A stretch of 64,000 nucleotides of DNA. It comes from Nostoc edaphicum CCNP1411. Its GTDB lineage: Bacteria; Cyanobacteriota; Cyanobacteriia; Cyanobacteriales; Nostocaceae. Below are positions 17,867 through 25,448 of this stretch, piece after piece. The notes under the pieces were generated by a model that did no database searches, was not told where the DNA came from, and saw nothing but the letters and a program-made list of their open reading frames with translations. Both the position numbers and the translations under genes were made by a program. The DNA lies in the NCBI RefSeq assembly GCF_014023275.1, contig NZ_CP054698.1, positions 6,099,001 through 6,163,000 of the forward strand, written 5' to 3'. Numbering within the stretch: position 1 is the stretch's first letter; each line of letters starts with the position of its first letter.

Positions 17867-20800
17867 GTGGACTTAGGTCAACTCGTTATTGGGCTAGCCG
17901 GTGACTACTCTCAGTTACAAAGGGATATAGAACAAGCCAAGATAATGGCTCTACGGCAAGCTTCTCAGTTAGAGAAGAATTTTAGAATCAGCCCGTCACT
18001 TGATACTAAAGCGCTTCAGTCAGCCGCAGAAAGTGCGGGGATTAGCGCGGGTAAAACCATCGCAAAAAGTTTGGAATCTTCGCTAAATTCCTATAAGTTC
18101 TCTAACGCCAGCTTTAAGAAAGCAGGGCAGGAAATCGCTAAGGGTTTAAGCGCGGGGATAAAACAAGGGGAAAATCAAGTAAAAAATGCCTCGGCTCAGA
18201 TGGCAGTGGTTGCGATCGATGAGACTAAGCGCAAGCTAAAAATACGCTCTCCGTCGAAAGTGTTTATGGACATAGGTGGCGATATCGCCGCAGGTCTAGC
18301 CGCAGGAATCGCAACGGGCGGAACACTGGCGATCGCAAATCTGGTTGAGAGTACGATTAATGCGGCTAGAAGCGCTGTAGACAGTGGGCTGGCATTCACT
18401 GGGGACTCAATCTCGAAATACAGTAATTTTAAATCAATATCAACTCAGTTAGAAACTATACAAGGAAGTGCCACGGCTGCGGCTGATAGCTTGAAGTTTC
18501 TGCGGCTAGAGTCTGATCGACTAGCGCTCCCGATGCTGTCCAGTGCCAAGGGCTTTGCTAGTCTCACCGCAGCCACACGAGGCACTGCTCTAGAAGGACA
18601 GAAAACACGCGATATTTTTACTGGCATCGCTACGGCGGCCCGCGAAGCCAATCTAAGTAACGATGATTTCAATGGTGTACTTTTAGCCACGCAGCAAATT
18701 ATCAGCAAAGGGAAAGTACAGGCGGAAGAATTGCGGGGTCAAATTGGCGAGAGACTGCCTGGAGCATTCACAAAAGCTGCCAAAAGCATTGGTGTAACTA
18801 CATCTCAACTAGACAAGCTCTTAGAAAGTGGGCAGCTTACAGCCGAGGTTTTCTTACCAGCTTTCACGCGAGAACTCAGTAATGTTTCTACAGCCAATAT
18901 CACAAAAGCTACAGATAATTCAGCGTCGGCACTGACTAGGCTAAACAATCGCTTAGATGAGCTAAAAATAAGCCTTGGTCAAGCAATAGAACCTGGAGTA
19001 GTAGCTGGATTAAATTTCGCTCAAAAAACGCTCTCGGAACTTGGACAAGCCGGATTGTTTGACGACCTCAACAAATCGGCTAAGGACTTCTCAGAATATC
19101 TCAAGCAGAATCCACAACTCGCCAAAGAAACAGCTAATATCATTCGCTCCGCGCTCAAGGATGCGATCGCAAGCACTGTCGAATTATCGAAAAAACTCGC
19201 CAATTACTTAAGCCAAAATCCTACAGCATTAAAAGACGCAACGAACGCTATAGGCAGTTTTGGCAAGGGTTTAAGTGATTCAGTCGCCTATGCAAAACAA
19301 ATGCTGGGCATCTTTCAAAACATAGGTAAATCTATCGATTTAGCTTATGATAAAGCGTCAAAGTTACTGGGTGGCACACCAGAGCAGCAAGGGCAGTTCA
19401 AGAACTTTCTCAAGTACGGCCCCGCCGCGCTATTTCAATCACCCACATCACCCAACGTAAAATCAAATTTCAAAGCTGCATCTCCCTTGGCTGGTGTCAG
19501 TCTTGAAAAACTGCTAGCCTATCAACCGACTCCAGGACAAGGGTTCTACGGGATGCGGGATGGTGGGAGGCGTAGACACTCTAAAATAGACTTTGATTCA
19601 CGGGTGGGAGCGGGTGAAGGTGCTGTAGCCCAAGCTGCCTTGTCTGGTAGCGCTACGATGCGGCAGATTACCAGCACAAGCGCAGGTATTGACATTGCAA
19701 CAACAGACGCAAACGGTAAGCGCGTGACCGTTGTCTACAATCATCTACGCTTAGGTGATATTCAAAAACTGTTTGGTGGTCAGAAGCAGATACAAGTCAG
19801 CGCGGGGCAAGCACTGGGGCGGATAACTAAAGATGCTCTATCGACTGGCGCACACCTTGATTTTGGTATTAAAGTTAATGGCTCATACGTAGAGCCGCAG
19901 AAGTTTATTAGAGACTATATCCAGCCCATGAGCAAGGCTGGGGCGGTTGGGGCACTGTCTAGCATTTCAAAGCCCACAGCCCCAACCGCCACGGGAGGCA
20001 ATTGGATGCGGACTATTGCCAGCACTTATGGCGCGGGTGATGGTTTTGACGGTCAAAAAACCTCATCTGGGGAAAGGTTCAACCAGAACGCGCTTACCGC
20101 CGCAATGAACGAGAACCTCAAAAAGAACCTCGGCGTTAAGTGGGGTGATAGAGTAGAAGCCGTAAACCCAGCTAACGGCAGGAAGGTAACGGTTAGGATT
20201 ACGGATCACGGCCCATACGAGAGAAAAGATGGTCGCTACGTTCCGCATTCTACCCGTGGTTTGGATTTGTCCACTGCCGCAGCTAAGGAAATTGGCATTA
20301 GTCTGGGTGAGGTTGCTTTTAGAGTTTTGGGTAAGACTAATACCCAGACTCCAAGCAATTCTAAGTTAGTAAGCTCGGTTGCTCCTCCATCCCAGGCACT
20401 CGCAGCAGGCAACCAACCGCCAGAAATCCGATCCATCCTCGAAGGTCAAGAACTCAAGGAAATAGCAGCCCGTCGTCAGAAATTCCGCGAGGCTGCGGCA
20501 CAAATGCAGCAATCATTACAGCAGGCGCGAGATTTAGAATTTTCTGCTGTAAAGAACCCAAGTCTTAGCGATCGCCAAGCTGAGGAAGCGAGAAAACTGC
20601 AACAGCGCTACGACGACGCTTTAAGAGAAGCTATCCAGCGACAACAAGACTCACAATCTAGGTTGGGTATAAACAACGCAAGAATGGGTAGTGGGAGTGT
20701 GCCAGAGCAAGAAGCTAAAGACCTTCAGTTGCAAATCGCGCTTGATAAAAAATCTGTCACTGAACTAGACGGCGTTATCAAACAACTCAGTAATTCTCGT

Positions 20801-22474
20801 GCCCAAGCAACCAAAGAGTTAGCCGTTTTTCATGCCCAGCAATCAGCTACAAGACAACGTGGGGTTAACTTTGAGGCGATGACTCAAGAGGTCGCTATTC
20901 TCCAAGCGCAGATCCAAGGACTAAAACAACTTCCTCAGCAATCGCCTGGGCTTGATAATCTACCAAAGCTTGAGCGGGAGCTATCACTCAAACAAACCCA
21001 ATTAGACTTGGAAAAGAAAATATTTGACCTAAGTGACCGGGAATTTAAGAAAGAAATCGACCCGATCCAGGCAGAGACGCGATTAGAACAGTTACGCAGA
21101 GAGAATGACGCGCTTTTAGTCAATATCAATGCTCAGTACCAGGCATCGGAGGCAGCGATCGCACTGTCAAAAGCCCGTAGAGAGTTAGCCGCAACTGTTA
21201 AAGAGAATACTACCATCGCTGAAGGTTTGCGTAGTCAATCCCAACTTAGAGGCTATGGCATCGGCACGGGCGATCGCCTTGCTATGGAGCGAGACGCTAC
21301 CGCGCTGGATCTAAAAAGCCGCTATGCTCAGGATAAATTCTCACTTTTTGAACGGGCCCGTGAAGAACAGCTAACACCAACTCAAACAAACGGCGAACGA
21401 GTGCGGCTGGCGCTTAGATTTAACGAATCTAATCTATTGAACAATGCTAATTATCAGCGCCAAAGCAAGGATGAAAGCATTACTAACGCTCGGTATTTGC
21501 AGCAGACAGATATAGATTTGCTGGCGGGTAAAGCTGAGTCGCTGCAAGGGCTTGGGCTTGATTACAGTTCTAGAAATATTCAGAAACAAGTCGCTGTTTT
21601 AAATCAAGGATTAAGCTTTCAAGATGCGATCGCAGAGCTTGAGCGATTACGAGAGACATCAAGCCTCACTGTCGCTGAGTTCACTCAAGCCAAGGATAAT
21701 TTAGAAGCAATCAACAACATCAAATTAGAGTCAATTAATAGCGAATTCTCTCAGTTCTCAGACGTTATAAAAGGCATCCAAACAGATAGCCAGAGTGCTT
21801 TTAAAGACCTAATACTTAATACAGAAGACTTTGGTAGTGCAATCTCTAAAATCTTCGAGAGTATTTTGGATAACTTGGCTAGTATGGCTTCGCAAATGCT
21901 TTCGGATCAACTATTCGGAACAATCTTTGGGATGAAAGGGCAGGGCAGTAGTGGTGATAATGGCGGATTTGGCTCAATCCTCAGCACAATTGGCGGTTTA
22001 TTTGGCTCTGGCACTGGCGGCGGAAGCGATTTTAGCTCTTTCCTGGGTGGTTCAGACGGCGGATTTAGCATGATTCCTGGATTTTCTTCTGGCGGGATGG
22101 TGGGAGACATTGCCCGTAGCATGAGCCAGGAAAGGGCAATAAGCGGATATGAGCCACGTTTAATCATCGCCAACGTGGGCGAGAGAGTGTTAAATCCAGA
22201 GGAGACAAAAATCTGGAATCGCCTACAGAGTGCTGGGCGATTGCCAAGCTACGCCAGTGGTGGGATGGTGGGTGGCAATGGCTCATCAGTCCAAAGCAAC
22301 AGTAATTCAGGTGTTAACGTTGGGGGCATAAGCGTTACTATCGCAGGATCGGAAGCGCCAAACTATAACATTCCCCAACTTAAAAAAATTCTTGAGGCAA
22401 AGATACAGGAAGGTATTAAGGACTCTCGCAGGCCCGGTGGTAGCTTGACTCGTGGCAGTATCTACGGGCGTTAA
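17867..22474 (+). CDS. Tape-measure protein with M23 peptidase and RlpA-like domains
   Basis: A 1535-aa protein starting at GTG 17867 behind a perfect AGGAGGT. Residues about 185-335 match the tape-measure N-terminal domain ('ISTQLETIQGSATAAADSL', 'GQIGERLPGAFTKAAKSIGV'). Residues about 555-680 form an M23-type endopeptidase with zinc-ligand-like HSKID and 'GAHLDFGI'. Residues about 712-820 form a double-psi barrel of the RlpA lytic transglycosylase type ('TSSGERFN', 'VRITDHGPY', 'RGLDLSTAAAKEIG'). A long coiled coil (860-1300) and a Gly/Ser-rich end follow. In phages such proteins set tail length and carry wall-degrading activities for DNA entry. No tail tube, sheath or baseplate gene was recognised nearby. 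It could be a satellite tail component or part of another DNA-transfer device. Confidence 0.9.
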   Translation: MDLGQLVIGLAGDYSQLQRDIEQAKIMALRQASQLEKNFRISPSLDTKALQSAAESAGISAGKTIAKSLESSLNSYKFSNASFKKAGQEIAKGLSAGIKQGENQVKNASAQMAVVAIDETKRKLKIRSPSKVFMDIGGDIAAGLAAGIATGGTLAIANLVESTINAARSAVDSGLAFTGDSISKYSNFKSISTQLETIQGSATAAADSLKFLRLESDRLALPMLSSAKGFASLTAATRGTALEGQKTRDIFTGIATAAREANLSNDDFNGVLLATQQIISKGKVQAEELRGQIGERLPGAFTKAAKSIGVTTSQLDKLLESGQLTAEVFLPAFTRELSNVSTANITKATDNSASALTRLNNRLDELKISLGQAIEPGVVAGLNFAQKTLSELGQAGLFDDLNKSAKDFSEYLKQNPQLAKETANIIRSALKDAIASTVELSKKLANYLSQNPTALKDATNAIGSFGKGLSDSVAYAKQMLGIFQNIGKSIDLAYDKASKLLGGTPEQQGQFKNFLKYGPAALFQSPTSPNVKSNFKAASPLAGVSLEKLLAYQPTPGQGFYGMRDGGRRRHSKIDFDSRVGAGEGAVAQAALSGSATMRQITSTSAGIDIATTDANGKRVTVVYNHLRLGDIQKLFGGQKQIQVSAGQALGRITKDALSTGAHLDFGIKVNGSYVEPQKFIRDYIQPMSKAGAVGALSSISKPTAPTATGGNWMRTIASTYGAGDGFDGQKTSSGERFNQNALTAAMNENLKKNLGVKWGDRVEAVNPANGRKVTVRITDHGPYERKDGRYVPHSTRGLDLSTAAAKEIGISLGEVAFRVLGKTNTQTPSNSKLVSSVAPPSQALAAGNQPPEIRSILEGQELKEIAARRQKFREAAAQMQQSLQQARDLEFSAVKNPSLSDRQAEEARKLQQRYDDALREAIQRQQDSQSRLGINNARMGSGSVPEQEAKDLQLQIALDKKSVTELDGVIKQLSNSRAQATKELAVFHAQQSATRQRGVNFEAMTQEVAILQAQIQGLKQLPQQSPGLDNLPKLERELSLKQTQLDLEKKIFDLSDREFKKEIDPIQAETRLEQLRRENDALLVNINAQYQASEAAIALSKARRELAATVKENTTIAEGLRSQSQLRGYGIGTGDRLAMERDATALDLKSRYAQDKFSLFERAREEQLTPTQTNGERVRLALRFNESNLLNNANYQRQSKDESITNARYLQQTDIDLLAGKAESLQGLGLDYSSRNIQKQVAVLNQGLSFQDAIAELERLRETSSLTVAEFTQAKDNLEAINNIKLESINSEFSQFSDVIKGIQTDSQSAFKDLILNTEDFGSAISKIFESILDNLASMASQMLSDQLFGTIFGMKGQGSSGDNGGFGSILSTIGGLFGSGTGGGSDFSSFLGGSDGGFSMIPGFSSGGMVGDIARSMSQERAISGYEPRLIIANVGERVLNPEETKIWNRLQSAGRLPSYASGGMVGGNGSSVQSNSNSGVNVGGISVTIAGSEAPNYNIPQLKKILEAKIQEGIKDSRRPGGSLTRGSIYGR

Positions 22475-22685
22475 TCATTTTTTACGTCAGGCGAATTCCT
22501 ATAGAAGAGAAAAATTAATCAATTCGCCTGACGTAAATCCACGATTGCAGGGAGTGCTATCTGGAATTCGCCTGACGTAAATAGCTTGAAATGCTTATTC
22601 TTTCGTTAAATCAGAATTCGCCTGACGTTTTACAACAGATGTCTATTGTGTTATATTTTATACATAGCTTACAGAGAGCTTACTA
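22475..22685. promoter_or_regulatory. Cluster of GCCTGACGT repeats upstream of RHH/BRO genes
   Basis: A perfect 17-bp inverted repeat (22481-22497 with 22521-22537, core AATTCGCCTGACGTAAA) begins 6 bp after the tape-measure stop. Two further direct copies of GAATTCGCCTGACGT follow at 22564-22578 and 22614-22628. The same core recurs at 23764 and 23854. The spacing and position before the RHH gene suggest operators. The first hairpin may also terminate the tape-measure transcript. Confidence 0.75.
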
Positions 22686-22850
22686 ATGAGTAAAAACTTA
22701 ATTCCGAGCTACCCACTAAGAGTAGCTCCTGAACTTAAAGCTGAAATGACGGCTTATGCAGCAGAAAGAAGAATCCCACTCAATACAGCGATCGCTAATG
22801 CAATGCGTTTCTATCTAGATTCACTAGCCGCAAAAAAAACAAACTTCTAG
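22686..22850 (+). CDS. Arc-like ribbon-helix-helix regulator (54 aa)
   Basis: A 54-aa frame with the sequence layout of Arc-type repressors: a short strand 'PSYPLRVAPELKAEM', helix A 'TAYAAERRIPLNTAIANA' and helix B 'MRFYLDSLAAK'. Such dimers bind operator half-sites in the major groove. The gene sits between the GCCTGACGT cluster and the BRO antirepressor gene, 43 bp upstream of the latter, so an autoregulated repressor/antirepressor pair is plausible. The stop at 22848-22850 is followed by a short hairpin (CTAGCG...CGCTAG). Confidence 0.75.
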   Translation: MSKNLIPSYPLRVAPELKAEMTAYAAERRIPLNTAIANAMRFYLDSLAAKKTNF

Positions 22851-22893
22851 CGCGTCAACGCTAGAAGCTCACACAAAATAAAGGATTTAAACT

Positions 22894-23685
22894 ATGTCTA
22901 ATCTAACAATTTTCTCATTTGAAGATCAAGAAGTACGTTTTGTTGGTACTCCTGAAAACCCCTGGTGGGTAGCTCAAGATGTTTGTAAAATACTCGGCAT
23001 CCAAAACGTTACTCAAGCTATATCTAAATTAGATGACGATGAACGATCTATGTTTAACATAGGTCGTCAGGGCGATGCTTGGAGCATAAACGAGCCTGGG
23101 CTTTATTCTCTTGTTGTTACTAGTCGCAAAGAATCGGCAAAACGGTTTAAGAAATGGCTTACTTCTGAGGTTCTTCCATCCATTCGCAAAACCGGAAAGT
23201 ACGAAGTAACCACACCACAATCAGATCCAATACCTCAGCTTGGAGAAAGAGAAGTATTCTTACTTGAAGTACTCAAGCTCGGCGTTGACACTGCTAAATA
23301 CGTCAAAGATGATAGAGCGGTTTTGGTTTATAACACTCAGTTACAAAACCTATCTCAGAGAACTGCTGCATCTCTAACTAGTGTTACTGGTGTTACTACA
23401 CTTCCTACCTTGCCTGAACCTAAGTGGTTGACCCTTTCTGAGGTTCTGGAACGTTATGGATTTCCTCTATCACAGAAAGCCTATCAAAATAGCCTCGGTC
23501 AAATCGGTAAGTTGGTTAAGTCCTATTTCATAGCCGAGACTGGTGAAGCCGTTAAATCAGTCCAGAAGCTCGTAGGCTCTAATCATAACGCGGCTAATAT
23601 CAAAGTTTATCCTGAGCATTATCATGAGCGAATAGTAGATATCGCATTAGAATACTGGGACGAAAAGGGAATCGGAATTAATTAA
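22894..23685 (+). CDS. BRO-N domain antirepressor-like protein
   Basis: A 263-aa protein. Residues 1-105 are a typical Bro-N domain ('FSFEDQEVRFVGTPENPWWVAQDVCKILGIQN', 'DDDERS', 'INEPGLYSLVVTSRKESAKRFKKWLTSEVLPSIRKTGKYE'). The C-terminal half (about 165-260) is a helical domain that I do not recognise; it ends in 'YHERIVDIALEYWDEKG'. Bro-N proteins occur in phages and viruses and act as antirepressors or DNA-binding regulators. An AAGGA site lies 9 nt before the ATG. It lies behind the Arc-like gene and between two copies of the GCCTGACGT repeat family. Confidence 0.9.
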   Translation: MSNLTIFSFEDQEVRFVGTPENPWWVAQDVCKILGIQNVTQAISKLDDDERSMFNIGRQGDAWSINEPGLYSLVVTSRKESAKRFKKWLTSEVLPSIRKTGKYEVTTPQSDPIPQLGEREVFLLEVLKLGVDTAKYVKDDRAVLVYNTQLQNLSQRTAASLTSVTGVTTLPTLPEPKWLTLSEVLERYGFPLSQKAYQNSLGQIGKLVKSYFIAETGEAVKSVQKLVGSNHNAANIKVYPEHYHERIVDIALEYWDEKGIGIN

Positions 23686-23742
23686 AACTTTGTCCCCGGC
23701 ATCGTCCGGGGATTGTTGTATTCAACGTCAGTCAATTTCACA

Positions 23743-23881
23743 GACTAACGTCAAGCTATTTACGTCAGGCTAAGGCTCAATTCTTCCTCAATATATGGAA
23801 TTTTGCTTGACGCTATCGGCTAGAAGCCCTATTCTTACGTTAAATCAGAAATCGCCTGACGTAAATAGCTTGACGTTAGTC
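23743..23881. repeat. 139-bp palindromic element with 28-bp perfect arms
   Basis: The 28-bp arms at 23743-23770 and 23854-23881 (start GACTAACGTCAAGCTATTTA) are exact inverted copies separated by 83 bp. The interior shares CTTACGTTAAATCAGAA with the 22600 copy. The element ends 13 bp before the YaaW-like ATG. It resembles a MITE, or an attC-like cassette site; no integrase of integron type is present. Confidence 0.85.
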
Positions 23882-23894
23882 TTCAATTAAAACC

Positions 23895-24557
23895 ATGCAA
23901 GAGTTTTATAGAATTATCGGATCTGCTACGGAAGAACAACGACAGAATTTAGCGCAATTGACAGGTTCGGCATTTGGCGATTCTCCCGAAACTCTTTGCA
24001 ATCACATACGATATCTCAGGGCTGGAAGCATTGGACAGCTTTTTTGGAACAATTCTTGGAAGCAGGTTGTGACAGATGTCGCTGACCACATCGGTATTGA
24101 TTGGTCAGCAACATTAAACGGTCGTAACTGGCATGACTTGGAAACTCAAGAAATAGAAGCTACTGTAGTCTCCAAGCTGTTTCAAAATATGCTTGAACAA
24201 CTTTCACCGGAGCAACAGCAACAAATTGTTATGGAGATGGCAAGAGACGCTAATGATCCAGACATTGCTAACTTGCTGGTAGGTGGTAGTGCAATGGCTG
24301 TTGCAAAAATGAGTGGTTTCGGCGTGTATTTGTTGGCAAGTACCGTACTAGGCGGACTTACTAATACTTTAGGGATTACCTTGCCATTTGCTGTTTATAT
24401 GGGTATGAGTCAAACCATTGCATTTATACTGGGCCCTATCGGATGGGTAGCGCTAACTGGAGGTATCCTCTTTACAATTAATCAACCCAACTGGAATCGT
24501 CTAGCTAATGCTATTGTGTATATTTCAATACTCCGATACTTACCCTCTTCAGGCTAA
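23895..24557 (+). CDS. YaaW-like (DUF3944 / ubiquinol-cytochrome c chaperone-like) protein
   Basis: A 220-aa protein. The first 110 residues are soluble and helical ('SATEEQRQNLAQLTG', 'CNHIRYLRAGSIGQLFWN', 'WKQVVTDVADHIGID'). Residues 125-215 are hydrophobic and glycine-rich, with two or three membrane-like segments ('GVYLLASTVLGGL', 'TIAFILGPIGWVALTGGILF'). This resembles YaaW-family proteins, whose function is unsettled. It stands alone between two repeat clusters, in the same orientation as the phage-like genes. The family call is from overall layout and could be wrong; a membrane-acting effector is an alternative. Confidence 0.55.
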   Translation: MQEFYRIIGSATEEQRQNLAQLTGSAFGDSPETLCNHIRYLRAGSIGQLFWNNSWKQVVTDVADHIGIDWSATLNGRNWHDLETQEIEATVVSKLFQNMLEQLSPEQQQQIVMEMARDANDPDIANLLVGGSAMAVAKMSGFGVYLLASTVLGGLTNTLGITLPFAVYMGMSQTIAFILGPIGWVALTGGILFTINQPNWNRLANAIVYISILRYLPSSG

Positions 24558-24674
24558 TTTCTTACGTTAAAAGTTTAATTCCTAGCTAAGACTCGTAAGT
24601 AGCCGCTAATTCTTTCGCCGAAGGTTAAAGCTTTTTCTTAATTATAAGTTTTTCGCTTGACGCGAGAAGCTAAG
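24558..24674. repeat. Short intergenic with diverged TTCTTACGTTAAA repeat
   Basis: The 117 bp between the YaaW-like stop and the convergent 176-aa gene begin with TTTCTTACGTTAAA, matching parts of the 22600 and 23835 copies, and contain GCTTGACGCGAGAAGC near 24654. It looks like a third, diverged member of the same repeat family. Confidence 0.5.
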
Positions 24675-25205
24675 TTAAGTATTTGGCTTACCTGGGTAAA
24701 TCTCCCAAAGTTCGTTTTGAAAATCTTCGTCCCATTGTGATTTATCCTCAAGGCAGTTAAGTTTGTCAAAAATCTGGGTTAAACCATCCTTGACGGATAC
24801 CAAAGAATGTTTAAGTGCTGAAACCCTTGGTTTACCGTCTCTTTCATTGTTTTCGCCATAGAACACGAGTGGATAATATGAGTTAGTTTGATCCACTAGA
24901 ACGACCCCCTTGGGTATCCCTTTGGTTCCTCCTGCAAATAAATTCCCCGCCAATGGGAACCCCGCAAAGGGATACAATTCAATAAAATCTTTGCACTGGT
25001 AATATCTGTCCTTATCCAGCGCTGCGATAACGCTATCTACCTGTTGAGCCATCCAATCACTATCTTTACCAGCGATAATGTTTATAGCAATTGAATAAGC
25101 GATAGCGTGTCTGTAATAAATAGGGTATCCAAAATTTCCATCATCCCTCATACCTTCCTGCAAAAACCAGTCTCCACGATTAAAAATCTCTAGGTTGCGA
25201 GGCAT
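24675..25205 (-). CDS. Hypothetical protein (176 aa)
   Basis: Not recognised. A soluble, aromatic-rich protein of normal composition: 'GDWFLQEGMRDDGNFGYPIYYRHAIAYSIAINIIAGKD' at about residues 11-50, a Gly/Pro segment 'PFAGFPLAGNLFAGG', and 'YYPLVFYGENNERDG' near 110. It has no signal peptide or membrane segment. It lies downstream of the methyltransferase gene on the same strand, separated by 240 bp containing a terminator hairpin, so it is probably transcribed on its own. It might be an accessory cargo gene (for example defence-related), but no motif supports a function. Confidence 0.65.
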   Translation of the reverse strand: MPRNLEIFNRGDWFLQEGMRDDGNFGYPIYYRHAIAYSIAINIIAGKDSDWMAQQVDSVIAALDKDRYYQCKDFIELYPFAGFPLAGNLFAGGTKGIPKGVVLVDQTNSYYPLVFYGENNERDGKPRVSALKHSLVSVKDGLTQIFDKLNCLEDKSQWDEDFQNELWEIYPGKPNT

Positions 25206-25329
25206 AAAATACTATCCTTCTGAAGAACTATTTATATAGTTCCCGTGAGTAGCGAGACAATCGTTATTGTCGTTGTTTAACAAGTTTTTCAGCCGTACTC
25301 ATAGGCTTAGAGTAATTCTGTAAAATACC

Positions 25330-25392
25330 AAAACCAGCTTTACGCTATTGGCGATTTTCAACCTGTAACTCCTTAGCGTAAAAGCTGGTTTT
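25330..25392 (-). terminator. Long hairpin downstream of the methyltransferase gene
   Basis: The 18-nt arm AAAACCAGCTTTACGCTA (25330-25347) pairs with 25374-25392 with one bulged A and a 26-nt loop. It lies 57 bp after the Mod stop codon on the minus strand and has a run of A/T at both ends, so it may end transcription in both directions. Confidence 0.75.
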
Positions 25393-25448
25393 GACGACAT
25401 CAAAAAAACTGGGAAGCAACAAGTCTTTCGATCAACGATCGCACGCTA

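Noticed and set aside
23700..23890. attC site of an integron
   Set aside because: ATTCAAC and GTTAAAT match the R-box consensus loosely, and the size would fit, but the 28-bp perfect arms do not have attC L/R spacing, and no integron integrase is in the window. Kept only as a hypothesis in the repeat finding.
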